In this document: positions 41,676-53,978 of the stretch, piece after piece
Layout: each line of letters opens with the position of its first letter
How positions within the stretch are numbered: position 1 is the first letter of the stretch
Origin: Acholoe squamosa
Lineage: Eukaryota > Annelida > Polychaeta > Phyllodocida > Polynoidae
NCBI GenBank assembly: GCA_949317995.1
Contig: OX439048.1
Span: 30,819,495-30,883,494 of the forward strand
Reading direction: 5' to 3'
Length of the DNA stretch: 64,000 nucleotides
Position numbers and translations under genes: made by a program
The notes under the pieces: generated by a model
Told to the model about the DNA's origin: nothing
What the model saw: only the letters and a program-made list of their open reading frames with translations
Database searches by the model: none

Positions 41676-43208
41676 GTAACGATGGTCACTATTATATTAC
41701 CTCCTCAATGACCATGGAACCACTGGGAATATATTTCACCTTATACCGCCTTCCTGTAGGGTATGTTTGACTTGTATGGTGTGCCAAAAATTTTGGCTCC
41801 ACTGCAAATAGTTTTCCCTCCACAGTCATTAATGTACTTTTCACAAATATAAATGTGACCATCGTTACATGTAAATTTCCCCCTCCCATGTCCATAGTTT
41901 GGCAAAAATAATTCATTCCGTCTTGGAAACTCAAATGTAGGGCTAAAATGAACAATATTGACCAGGTGTTACGTCGGTAGTTACATCCTTTCCCCCCTAT
42001 CAGAGGCTACCTAGCCGATCGGTAACGATGGTCACTTTTATTTGCCTAATAGAGGCGGGAAAGTGTTCCACGCTGTACGTTATCCGGCCGGAAGTAGAGC
42101 GGAGTGCGACGCATGCGCATCACGCAGAGGGACTTTGTTGACATTTTGATGACGATTTTGACCATCTACCTCTACAAAACATATGCCAAAATCGAGTTCA
42201 AGGTAAGAATTGAAGAAAATCGATGAAATGTTATCATATATGAAGGTCCATGGAACGTTCTGGTGTAAAAATAGTGTATCGAAAACAGTTATTTACGTTA
42301 AAAGTGACCGTCGTACGTCGCTTGGCATTGTGTTTTGCCGGCTCCCGCCATTACTATTCGAGTGAGAGGTCAGAAACTAGGTCCATAGCCGACATCACAT
42401 ACTACGGTAACGATGGTCACATTTATTCCTCGGTTCTCTGTACACCCTGTATCCGTTGTCAGATGATTGTAATGCATTTACCAACACATTAATAGGGGAG
42501 GGTAGAGATGAATACATGTCATGGTTAAGTTAATTGGGGTATTTTCATTTTTGTCACACTCTACCAACTGCTCATATAAAAAAATACTTGTAATTTTTTG
42601 GAAAATTTCTCTTCTGACCCCTCCAAACGTGGGAAATATATTCTACTCCCACTCCTTTTAACCTCTAAAACCTGCCTGTACCTTCTCCTGAACAATTCAG
42701 AGCAATGGAAGTAGTAGAATAGTAGTTTAATACATACTAAATCCATTTCTACTGATACCCATATAAATGTGACCATCGTTACCGACGATTAATTATTTTT
42801 ATTGATTCTTCTTCTATACTTACCCATATCATATCTGTTGTGAATCTACTCCATTTATATGTTATATACCAATGCTAAGTACAATTTTGAGTGGTCTTGG
42901 TACAGTCTGCACCCTCCTGGGGCCAGCAATAGCCAGAATTTATAAATGTGACCATCGTTACAAAACCAGTTTTCCTGTCAAAATACACAGTAAGCCTTGG
43001 TGCAACCTCTCCATATTTGGACACAAGATGGCCCTATGGTACTGACATCCCATGGAATAGTCATTTATTTAATACCAGATACTTCATTTCCAACTTGGTA
43101 ATAGGGTGGAGTTAATTCAACATTTTCACTTATAACATGTACATGGTTTAGTGTTATATCAAAAATAAAAGTGACCGTCGTTACAAAAGTTTGTGTGACC
43201 ATCGTTAC
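41676..43208. promoter_or_regulatory. Left subterminal array of GTAACGATGGTCAC sites
   Basis: Eight copies: plus orientation at 41676, 42022 and 42407; minus orientation at 41855, 42769, 42948, 43171 (one mismatch) and 43195. A degenerate copy lies at 42304. Most continue into WTTTAT on the CAC side, giving GTAACGATGGTCACWTTTAT. They are irregularly spaced and stop just before the first coding exon. Likely binding sites for the element's own transposase; this is inference. Confidence 0.8.
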
Positions 43209-43268
43209 ATGTCGAAAAACAATATTATATCAATTTCATGTGTTGATTCATTTCTATTTCATTTGCAG

Positions 43269-46200
43269 TATGGGGAGAAAGAAGCTGCCAGATGGGCAGG
43301 CTTTGACACCCGCGCAGCGCAAAGCAGCAAGCCGAGCCAAGAAACGTGCTCAGCTGGGAGATACCGCCTTCAAGGCTGAACGCGCGGCAGAGAGCCAGAC
43401 TCAGCGAGACCGCCTCAGGGCATCTGGAGACCATGACAAGATGGACACTATAAGGGAGCAAACCAGGGTTCGGGTTGCAAACCTAAGGGAGAGGGACAAG
43501 ACCGGTGAGCCAGCACCCCAGGCCCCTCCACCTCCCGCAGCACCTCCCGTACCTCGCACACCTCGCACTCCTGCCACACCTGCAGCTGGCAATGCTGCCG
43601 CTGCACGTAGGACTACACCTAGAGCTGGCAATGCTGCTGCTACACCTAGGACTACACCTACAGGACGTACTGGCCGCTCGGCTTTACCAGTACTCCTGTT
43701 CTCCAACAAGAATAAACGCCGCTCCCGGAGGAGGACCTCTGACTTGGGTCATCAACCGAATGCAGAGGAGACAGATGTGCCAACTCAACAGCCTATTCAA
43801 CCTCATGACCAACAAACTGACCGGGAGGCCGATGTGGTAACCCAGCAGGAGGAACCTCAGCTACCTCATGACCAAGAGGCACATGCCTCTGACTCTGACA
43901 GTGACGGGGAGAAGGGAAGGCAAGCTGATCTGAGACGTCGTCTGGCGATTGCTGATATTTCAAATGTAAGCATGTTATTATAAAGTAATCTCTTCATAGT
44001 ACTTTAACTTTATAATTCATTCCAGTTAATTATACAATGTGCTTACAAAATGTTTGAAACCTAGAACTATACATTGCACAATCTGACATAATTTTCCTCA
44101 ATAAATGTATTCAACTGATGAATAGAAATTATATTGTGCATTCCTTTTTGCAGCCCAAGAAACAAAAGAGGGCAGGTTCTTCATCTTCCTCCAGTCACAG
44201 TGGCTCTACACACCCACCCAAAAAGTGCAGGAAGCAGCTCGCAACATCGTCGGGGACAAGCCCACAAGATCCGATGGTTCTGTCTTCCGACAGTGCCGAT
44301 GACAAGGAGGAAGGTAAAGGGTCCGGGAGAAGCGCCGCCGACCCGATGCTGCTGTCATCGGACAGCGGGGAGGAGCGGGCCCCCAAGCGTCCTCGCAGAG
44401 AAGCAGGTGCTAAGGCCAAACCCAGTACCAGGCAGTCGCCGCGCATCAAAGGCGATGATCCCATTACCCCGCAGATGGCCAAGGACCTTCGGTGAGTATT
44501 TAGAACATATTCCCCCCTTTAACATTATTTGAATGACCCATAGCATTTGTTAAATAACAAACACATACATTGTATATAAACTTGTTTGATTGATGTTTAA
44601 TTATTCTTACTTTTGAATGATGATTTACAGTGATGTGGCTCTTCGTTCCGCCCGCAACGTGCTCAGCAAAAAATGAGTGTGACAAATGTAATTGTATAGT
44701 AGTGGTAAAATAGTTCCTAGTTGGGTTGCTGCTTAATTGCTTCTTTCCTTGGTTGTCTGGTTACTTTAGTTACTAGGTGCTTACTTTAATGTTTACTTTA
44801 AAGTTTCTGGTTATGGTTACTTGAATTCTCCTTTTTGAATTTGATCTAACTCTGAAATTTACATTCTGGTGAATCAAATTTGCAGTTTTACTACAAATGT
44901 TACATTGGTTCTAATCCCTATCAACCTCTCCTTTACAGTCCCGAAGGTGGTCCACACACCCCGAGGAAGAACCGGCTGCGTTACAAGAACCGGTTACTCA
45001 ACGCCAAGTTAGCAACCCTCAAACAGCAGGTAGCTGACTTAAGTGTTGGAGTGCCAGACGAACCTGCTGAACCTCCTGAAGCGCCTGAGGGTGCACCTGA
45101 ACATCCACCAGCAGTACTTCCAGCTGATGAAGTAACAGTGAAGGCCTACAAACTGTTGACGGAGGGATTCAAAAGCCTTCCACTCCGTGCACGGGTTAAG
45201 GCCTTCAAACAGCTGGGTAAGGTGGATGATCTCAAGCAGCAACGCTTGGCATCTAAATTAGCAGAAGACCTTGCTATCACCCGCAAGTCTCTAACATCAC
45301 CACCTCCCAATCCACGCAAAAACTCTGCCTATGATACTGAACGTCGGCAGCGAGTGTTGGAGTTCCTCCTCGACCCTGAGAACTCAACAAAGCTTGCCGG
45401 CAAAAAACAGACCCGGACAATAAAAGGAGTGAAGCACCAAACCGTCGTCCTCAATGAGTTCCTGTACGTGCTTCGTGAGCGGTACAATGAGATGAACCCG
45501 ACGCACACCTGCTCTTTGGCCTTCTTCAATTGTGTGCGTCGTGCTAACAGGTACATTGTACCTGTATCGTTCACTAGCACCTCGGAATGCCTTTGCCAAA
45601 AACATCAAAACTTTGCGCTGAGGCTCCGTGCGGTCGGTATCAAACAACTGCCTGATACCGTCGTACGTGCGAGTACCGCGGATGAGTTCAAACTGAAGTT
45701 GAACACCACGGTTGTACAGGAAGATGTTGTATGTGAGACGTGGAAGCTAATCGATGTTCCGATCGGGCCCCCAAAGGATAAGAAGTTCACGAAGAAACTC
45801 CGCCTTGTTCCCGAAACCAAAACAAAGAAAAAGTTCATCGCGGACATGGTGGAGGAGTTTTCGACGATCCTCGATCATTCTGAGAGGGCCCGAACGCAGC
45901 ATCGAGTAGTGCGGGAGCTACGTGCGACTATGTCATTCGAAGAGTGTTCCATCCAAATGGATTTCGCCGAAAATTGGATGGTCACTTACCCCGAGAGCCC
46001 GCAGAGTACTTACTATGCTAAGGAGCCTGTGACACTGCATCCAGTGGTGATCCACTACAGGGAGCAGGACACAGGTGAAACTAAGCACCGCTCGCTGGCA
46101 TTGGTGACGGATGACAGAAAGCACGATGCAGGTGCCATCCTTGCCTTCCTTCAGGCCATAGTTCGGTTCATTGAGAGGAACCTACCTGGGAGGGTTGGGA

Positions 46201-47309
46201 TGCTGCACTATGTTTCGGACTCTCCGAGCTCCCAATATCGAAACATATCGATATTCTCGATCTTGTGTCGACATGAGGAGCTGCTCAAGAAGTACAGGGC
46301 AACCTGGACATACTTCGAGAGTGGCCACGGGAAGGGTCCGTGTGACGGAATTGGTGCCGCTGCCAAGCGAAACGCCGACTGGGCTGTGCAGCGTCAATAC
46401 AAGATCAAGGACGCAGCAGACTTTGCTCGCATCGGGAACAACCCGAACAACCTCGTCAACAGGGACCAGCCCAACAAGGTGTACTATGAGTGCATTCCCC
46501 TGGAAGACGTCGCCCTTGCCCGTAAGACCGTTAATCAAGTAAAGGCTGATGATAGCTTGTACGGTACACTGGGGGTGCACGCTGCAGTTCCAGTTCAGAA
46601 AGGGCGTTCCTTGGCTGTCCGTGAAACATCCTGCTTCAAGGAGTGTTGCTGGAAGGACTGTGAATCGCAGCGTGGGTGTTCGGGTTGGAAGGTGCATGAG
46701 CTAAAGTTCCCCAAGAAGAAGCCTGCTGCCGACGCTGCACGAGCAACTCGCTCACAGAATCCCCCCGTTGTAGCGCAGGCGGAGCAAACGGAGCACGCTG
46801 CACGGGACGAACCAACGGAGCCGACTGCTGCCGACAACCCCGTAGTAGCGCAGGAGGAGCTACCGGAGCGCGCTGCACGGGATGAAGCACCTGTAAGTCC
46901 TGGTGTAGCGCAGGAGGAGCTACCGGAGCGCGCTGCACAGGCTGCCGACCTCCCTGTACCAGGTCCTAATGTCGCACCACTTGACCCCCCACAGCCTTTG
47001 ATCCGAAAGCTGTCCCGCTATGCCAATGGATCTTATGTGGCATGTGTGTACGACAATGAAGTGTTCATGGGACAGGTGCTGCAAAGGGAGGAAAAGCAGT
47101 ACGAGGTGCGCTTTCTCAACCGCAAACAGGACTCAAATGAATTTGTTTGGCCGAGGATAAAGGACGAGCTGTGGATGCGGGACTGGGAGATCCTGGGTAA
47201 AATTAACCCTCCCAAGGCATTGGGCACAACTAAGCGGAAGCAGAACTCGGTCCGGATACCACAAAAAACCCTAGATGCCATAGAAGAGGCCTTCAACAGA
47301 TATAAATAG
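43269..47309 (+). CDS. Putative DDE transposase, three coding exons (about 1,134 residues)
   Basis: Exons 43269-43965 (ATG at 43270, MGRKKLPDGQALTPAQRKAA), 44154-44491 and 44939-47309; AG/GT borders and phases 0 and 2 match. Exon 1 is basic and then Pro/Ala-rich. Exon 2 has two SSDS-acidic motifs (PMVLSSDSADD, PMLLSSDSGEE) and an AT-hook-like KRPRREAGAKAK. Exon 3 begins with a basic leucine-rich helix (RLRYKNRLLNAKLATLKQQV), then a Cys/His cluster (SECLCQKHQNF). The likely catalytic core is MDFAENW (D686), YVSDSPSSQYRN (D772) and FESGHGKGPCDG (E805), followed by CCWKDCESQRGC. After a linker with VAQEELPERAA repeats comes a small C-terminal domain (YANGSYVACVYDNEVFMGQV). DDE assignment is inferred from spacing and motif context. 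Confidence 0.8.
44631..44676 (+). CDS. Alternative short terminal exon of the transposon gene
   Basis: Preceded by TTTACAG and in the phase required by the donor at 44492. Adds DVALRSARNVLSKK then TGA. Use of this exon instead of 44939 would give a protein of about 359 residues without the catalytic core. Whether it is used cannot be told from sequence. Confidence 0.45.
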
Positions 47310-47317
47310 CTTTAACG

Positions 47318-49597
47318 GTAACGATGGTCACTTTTATTTTATGTATAGTTGATACAGTATAACAGACTCTGATGTGTATGTCAGGGATATTTTATATTTA
47401 ATTTACATGCTAGACATCGTTGGGCATTGAATAGAGGTGTATAGAGTGTGGTAATTATATTTTGTCCTGGTCCAACGTCCGTCCGAACTTGCAAAAAGTG
47501 GTGAAAAATCCAGCATTTCCGCGTTTCAACGCATGGTGCTCACCCTTTCGGGGTTCAAAGTATGTAAATATCTGGTTAAATCAGTTTCCCAACCTGTTTA
47601 CTACAAATGTTGTGAGTGTAAAGGTCTTATGACAAGGGAAAATGGTTATATCCATGCTATTACTATGTCATATACATCGTGTAACGATGGTCACATTTAT
47701 GCACTGAAAGGTATACTTTGGGTAGTGTCTAGTAGAAGGCCTACCATGGAATATATAGTGATCGCATGGTATCTGTTGATGTTTATGCTGTTCATAGACT
47801 ACTTTGGGCATTGAATAGAGGTATATAGAGTGTGGTAATTATATTTTGTCCTGGTCCAACGTCCGTCCGAACTTGCAAAAAGTGGTGAACAATCCAGCAT
47901 TTCCGCGTTTCAACGCATGGTGCTCACCCTTTCGGGGTTCAAAGTATGTAAATATCTGGTTAAATCAGTTTCCAACCTGTTTACTACAAATGTTGTGAGT
48001 GTAAAGGTCTTATGACAAGGGAAAATGGTTATATCCATGCTATTACTATGTCATATACATCGTGTAACGATGGTCACATTTATGCACTGAAAGGTATACT
48101 TTGGGTAGTGTCTAGTAGAAGGCCTACCATGGAAAATAGAGTGATCGCATGGTATCTGTTGATGTTTATGCTGTTCATAGACTACTTTGGGCATTGAATA
48201 GAGGTATATAGAGTGTGGTAATTATATTTTGTCCTGGTCCAACATCCTTCCGAACTTGCAAAAAGTGGTAAAAAAACTAGCATTTCCGCGTTTCAACGCA
48301 TGGTGCTCAACCTTTCAGGGTTCAAATTATGTAAATATGTGGTTAAATCAGTTTTCCAACCTGTTTACTATAAATGTGGTGGGTGTAAAGGTGTTATGGC
48401 GAGGGAAAATGGTTATATCCATGCTATTACTATGTCATATACATTGTGTAACGATGGTCACATTTATGCACTGAAATGTATACTTTGGGTAGTGTCTAGT
48501 AGAAGGCCTACGATGGAAAATAGAGTGATCGCATGGTATCTATTGATGTTTATGCTGTTCATAGACTACTTTGGGCATTGAATAGAGGTATATAGAGTGT
48601 GGTAATTATATTTTGTCCTGGTCCAATGTCCGTCCGAACTTGCAAAAAGTGGTGAAAAATCCAGCATTTCCGCGTTTCAACGCATGGTGCTCAACCTTTC
48701 GGGGTTCAAAGTATGTAAATATCTGGTTTAATCAGTTTTCCAACCTGTTTACTACAAATGTTGTGAGTGTAAAGGTCTTATGACAAGGGAAAATGGTTAT
48801 ATCCATGCTATTACTATGTCATATACATCGTGTAACGATGGTCACATTTATGCACTGAAAGGTATACTTTGGGTAGTGTCTAGTAGAAGGCCTACCATGG
48901 AAAATAGAGTGATCGCATGGTATCTGTTGATGTTTATGCTGTTCATAGACTACTTTGGGCATTGAATAGAGGTATATAGAGTGTGGTAATTATATTTTGT
49001 CCTGGTCCAATGTCCGTCCGAACTTGCAAAAAGTGGTGAAAAATCCAGCATTTCCGCGTTTCAACATATGGTGCTCACCCTTTCGGGGTTCAAAGTATGT
49101 AAATATCTGGTTAAATCAGTTTCCCAACCTGTTTACTACAAATGTTGTGAGTGTAAAGGTCTTATGACAAGGGAAAATGGTTATATCCATGCTATTACTA
49201 TGTCATATACATCGTGTAACGATGGTCACATTTATACGTGATGAATGAGTAAAGTTAGGGGGGCAACAGAGGAGATATACTGTACAATAAGTGTACAATT
49301 GCACTTGATTTACATAGTACAAACCCTAAATATAATTCAGAGTGATATTCAGGCGAATAGAAGGTATTTTAGTGTTGTTATAGAAAAGTGCACAAAGGTT
49401 GGGATGAAATCAACAAATTTTCAAAATTTCAAAAATTTGAGATCATCCATAGATTTAGAAGTTTTTGAGAGAGGATATTTCTTTTTGGCATGTACATTGG
49501 TAACTATTGTAAGTATAAGCATACCAAATTTAAGGGTGATATGAGCATTTTCAGCTGGTCTGCTATGGACATAGATTATAAATGTGACCATCGTTAC
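47318..49597. promoter_or_regulatory. Right subterminal array of GTAACGATGGTCAC sites
   Basis: Seven copies: plus orientation at 47318, 47681, 48064, 48448, 48832 and 49216; minus orientation at 49584. The first begins 9 bp after the transposase stop codon. Five lie in the 384-bp tandem repeat, one per unit. Confidence 0.8.
47412..49240 (+). repeat. Five tandem copies of a 384-bp unit inside the DDE transposon
   Basis: TTTTGTCCTGG begins at 47460, 47844, 48227, 48611 and 48995 (periods 384, 383, 384, 384). Each unit ends with a transposon motif (CGTGTAACGATGGTCACATT). Units differ by few substitutions, with the third the most divergent. Units carry an open frame of up to 93 codons because 384 is divisible by three, but a one-base deletion in one unit breaks it, so I treat it as non-coding. 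Confidence 0.92.
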
Positions 49598-49759
49598 ACG
49601 AAAAGAGATGATTTTCATTGATGGCTTACCAAAACTGACATTTTAGGAGTACAACTTTGGAATCATGTTTTTTGGGGGCCCAAGATGTTGGTCTTCCAAT
49701 ATAATAAAGTGCATTTCATTGATATTAAATTTTACGTGTTTGGACTCTGTGCCCTAAAG

Positions 49760-49784
49760 TGGGTAGAAATCAAAAATCTGACCC
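49760..49784 (-). repeat. Right terminal inverted repeat of the DDE transposon
   Basis: Reads TGGGTAGAAATCAAAAATCT then GACCC; exact inverse of 41283-41307. Followed by ATAT and the remaining tip of the Ngaro-3 A1 repeat. Confidence 0.95.
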
Positions 49785-49797
49785 ATATAGTTCCATA

Positions 49798-49931
49798 TAT
49801 ATATACACACACCTTAGTAAGGCCTGGGATGTGGGATCCTTAATGACTCTCAGACCCACGTTGTTGGGTTATGGCAAACCTTGTGGGATCCTCAACACAC
49901 GCCCCCTCTCTGCTGTTGAGTAATGACCACT

Positions 49932-49992
<61 letters not shown>

Positions 49993-50069
49993 TATATATG
50001 TGACACGATCTGCGAAAAAAGGCCCTAAGTGCTGGCTACATTAAGGGTCCAATCCCCAGTACATGTCAC

Positions 50070-50112
<43 letters not shown>

Positions 50113-50637
50113 AGGTATTACTAAGAGTTGATGTGTGGAGTTCATGGAGGAGGCGTGCTATAGGGAAAATAGCAATTGCTGGTATAAGTAGTACAAATCC
50201 GACTTCAGTCTAAGCATATAATTATAGCGTTATCACTGTAGTACAGAGCACTGGAGCTGACATTTCTTATCTGTATAGCACCAGTATACCTTATATACAT
50301 AGCCCAATGTTGTACTTCTTTTTGGTCTTATATATATGACTACCTAAGTTATACTTAACATGATAGAAACAGGGCCTCTTAAAGGGGCTCTCTGATGGCT
50401 GCACCGTGGGAAACTTTCCCATGACTTTCTGACTAGTGGTTGCTCAGCAAATACCAAGCAACCACTGAGGCTATTTATAGTAACACTTTTTAGACTGTCT
50501 TATGTATTTAGCTCTGGGTATTAATACATAAGGAAAAATACCAAGCAGAGAGATTGTTTTGTCTTCTATGTAAAGCTCTGGTTATACATAGGAAGATGCA
50601 CCAAGCAGGGAGATTGCTTTATGTTTATGTGTCTGTT

Positions 50638-50684
<47 letters not shown>

Positions 50685-51677
50685 CAGTGGAATAACACAG
50701 CGGGAGTGAAGGATGGCTAGAAAGGGCGGAAGGGAGTAAGAGAGGGAACAGGAAGGAGTGGACAGGGCGAGAGGAGAAATGGGTTGAAGGATAGGAGGGG
50801 AGGAAGGATAGGAAGAAATGGAAGAGGGATGGACCCTTCCCTCTCCCTCTCTTCCTCACCTCTAGATGTTTCTATGCCACCTCCCCTCCCCCTTTGTCTC
50901 ACTCTCTCTTTCTCTCTTCCAGCCCTGGTATAAGGGATGAGTCATTTATTAGCTGGGGGGGAGGGCTTTATGGATATTGGCGGATCAGAAGATTTTTTCA
51001 GACCCCCCACCACTATGACAAAAATAATCATGCCCCACCCCCCACTAAGAACTGATTTTGCAAAAACACCCTCCCCAAAAATCGGATACACGCTTGGCAT
51101 GACACATCATGATGGGTATTTGAGTTGCCCATATTTAATTTTGACCCCCCCCCCACCAGTTTGAAGGTTTTTGAGTTTTGCCCCCCCCACCAATGGGCTC
51201 TTTTTCAAAATGCCCCCCCTATATCTAACAAGCCCCCCCCCCTTCTGGCAATAAATGACTTGTCCCTACAGCATGGGAGAGGTGTCTCAAACTCCCTCCC
51301 TCTAATGTGAAGAGAGACAGACAGACAGAGTGAGACAGATAGATAGAGAGAGAAAGACAGACAGACATACAGATACACAGAGGAAGGCAGCATAGGGTGC
51401 CAAAGGGGGCCAGACTTCCTGGCTGTATGAACTTTCCAATGCTGCAGGTGCTCCCAGTGTGGCTTTTTATAGTAACAGTTTTAGTGTCTCTTATGTACCT
51501 ACATGTACTACTCATTACATTCATAAAACCCACATCCAACTAACAATAAAACGTCTGCTTATCCTTATGTGGGCATAATATACTTAGCCAACACAAGAAC
51601 TTGTCATTTTATAATGCTTTTGTTACGCTCATGATAAGTAGTTATACATAAGAGGTAAAAAAATTACATTCCATGGG

Positions 51678-51730
<53 letters not shown>

Positions 51731-52128
51731 ACTTGGGTGATAGAGATAGATAAGACAGGCTTCCCTAGCCCACTTAAAAGGGTCTAATTCTCATCTTTCC
51801 TATCCCCTCAGGATGTTTGTGGTGCACATATGCGTGGGCACTGACACATTCCTTTGTGAAATTGTGTAATATTCTCACCATGAATATGACCTTAGCTGTC
51901 GAAATGGCGTTAAACATCTATTACTCACTCACTCACTCAGATAGATAAGAAATGTCACCTACTACAGATCCTGTATTTAACAAACCCACTGTTTTTCCTC
52001 TGGCATGATGCACAGACATCTACGTACGGCAGAATTCAATATTCTTTAAAACTGAAGCGCCAGAGTTGCATCTTAAATGAGAGAGTCAAAGAGAGAAATA
52101 CGCTCATAGGTCTGACCATCCTTTTCAC
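49798..52128. other. Repeat-rich intergenic region
   Basis: No gene recognised. Holds (TA)n at about 49934-49988 and 51679-51727, (GA)n at 50072-50106, (CT)n at 50640-50682, a C-rich low-complexity stretch at 51000-51240, purine-rich repeats at 51308-51385, and a SINE-like repeat at 51758-51940. Downstream of the dismutase gene's 3' end. Confidence 0.7.
51758..51940 (+). repeat. SINE-like dispersed repeat, copy 2
   Basis: Same family as 12267-12449, ending GTCGAAATGGCGTTAAACA and then ACTCACTCACTCACTCA. Confidence 0.7.
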
Positions 52129-53866
52129 TTATCTCCTTAAACCAAGCAAGGCTATGACCACAGGAAGGACCAAAGTTATGAGATAATAACTTCTATGTGT
52201 TATGGCAGCACTAGGAAGTATTATAGAGACAGGAGTCTGGATGATGACACAGCACCCCAGCCGCTTTCCTGCATCTCCAGAGGCCCTGCTGGCATCGGTA
52301 TTCATTAAACCAAGGTCATCTGCACGCTCATGTACCTGTATTTACAATAGGAAAAGTGAAATGATTATGAAAAATGAGTTAGTAACATGTTTTTTGTTTT
52401 TCATTATGTTTAAAACTAATGGATTCAGTCACTTGACCATTAGATATGATAGCCTCGGGAAGGATAGTCCTATTTTATATCAAATGTTTAAATGGTGGTG
52501 GTTACGAACTAATTAGAATGATATCATTATGGGTATTTTGTCAGTAAATACGATTTGATTCAAATGCAGAGTATACTCATAATTCAACAATCATAAAAAA
52601 AGGAATGATGAAGGGTAAAGAGGACAAAAGAGTTGACATACCCTACCCACCACATATATCTCAGCAACTAGGGCATAAACATTGACTGGCATAAATACTT
52701 TAGTCAGCTTTTTATCTGTTTTTATAACGGTAGTAAAACATACTCAAAAACAAAAAATGACCTATCTAAACAAAGTAGGCGTATGTAGATGTCTTACCAC
52801 AAGGGCCCTATTGAGAATATTCTCATTACCAAGCATACCAGACTTCAAATCAGTAATGGTGGTCTCAATCTTGCCACCTGACTCATCAACATTTCCCAAA
52901 TCACCAACATGTCTGGTACTAAAAAGCCTAAGGAGAAAATATCAATAGTTCAACCATTAATTATATACGTATGACGCATAGAGCTAATTAGGGGAAATCG
53001 TTATATTTGATTTCTTTTTCAAACTGATGTACATAAAATGGATTAACCAACATTAGCTGATAGATTGAAAGCAAAACCAATAAAAGGGATGGATTTAGAA
53101 AAGTGGAGAACAATAATCAAACTAATGATGAATAGCAGTTCCACGTGTGCAGACTAATAACAAGCCTAATGAATATTTGACAAGTTTGGACGCTGAAAGA
53201 AAGCCACATATAGAATCAGAGAATACACACTGCTAAATAAGTTGAAATACTATAGTCTGTACTCATTCGGTTGCATACTCAGACTACAGATAAAATTTGA
53301 TATCAAGTAGTAGGAATACCCTGTGGTTCCTGTCAGGCTCTTGTCTGGAGCGCCATGGTTGACGCCATGAGGATTGTAGTGACCCTTGGCTGCTGAACAC
53401 TTGTTTTCTGTCGACCCATTCAGATGCACATGGAACCCATGCTGAAAATAAAAACCGGAGTAGCACAATCTTAACAAGTTTAGAGCTTATACAAAGGAAC
53501 CTGTATGAGGACTTACTATAAATGCAGATTCAAAGGCTTTGAATGGCTCTAGATTCCTATTTAATCGACATGGCGACATAAGCATCTTTTAGCTTAGTGA
53601 AATGAGACATGGCAAATTCCTTAAAATCGACACAGGGACATGACCATTTCTTAAAATCAACACAGGGACATGACAATTTTAAAATTGACATGGTGACATG
53701 GTCATTCTTTTTTTAATCAACATGGGGCATGGGGACCCCCTTCAAGGGCCCCCTTTGAATATCCTGTTGAGTGCGTGAGTAGATGTCTAATGGCATTTCA
53801 ACAGCTAAGGTCATCACTGGTCATATGCATAGCGACCTTACACCATTTCACAGATGAAAGTGCCCA

Positions 53867-53924
<58 letters not shown>

Positions 53925-53925
53925 C

Positions 53926-53978
<53 letters not shown>

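Larger units (their letters stand above)
41283..49784 (+). mobile_element. 8.5-kb DDE-type DNA transposon, Sola-like (tentative)
   Basis: 25-bp perfect terminal inverted repeats, GGGTCAGATTTTTGATTTCT plus ACCCA. Flanked by ATAT on both sides, a 4-bp duplication (or TA if the ends are read TGGGTCAG). The empty site is preserved at 36901-36916. The interior holds one spliced gene for a protein of about 1,134 residues plus subterminal arrays of GTAACGATGGTCAC. The 4-bp duplication and GGG ends are as reported for Sola elements; assignment needs a profile search. All coding exons are open, so the copy may be young. Confidence 0.9.

Noticed and set aside
43401-43709. Minus-strand and alternate-frame open frames over the transposase exons
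   Set aside because: GC-rich coding sequence opens shadow frames (also 46182-46938, 44195-44482). They lack motifs and splice context.
47533-48965. Repeated open frames of 61-93 codons in the 384-bp array as a gene family
   Set aside because: They exist because the unit length is divisible by three. One unit has a one-base deletion that breaks the frame, and there is no splice or promoter context. The conserved part coincides with the transposon motif.
49798-52128. Continuation of the Polinton (capsid or polymerase genes) right of the nested insertions
   Set aside because: No coding similarity is visible; the segment is microsatellites and low-complexity DNA.
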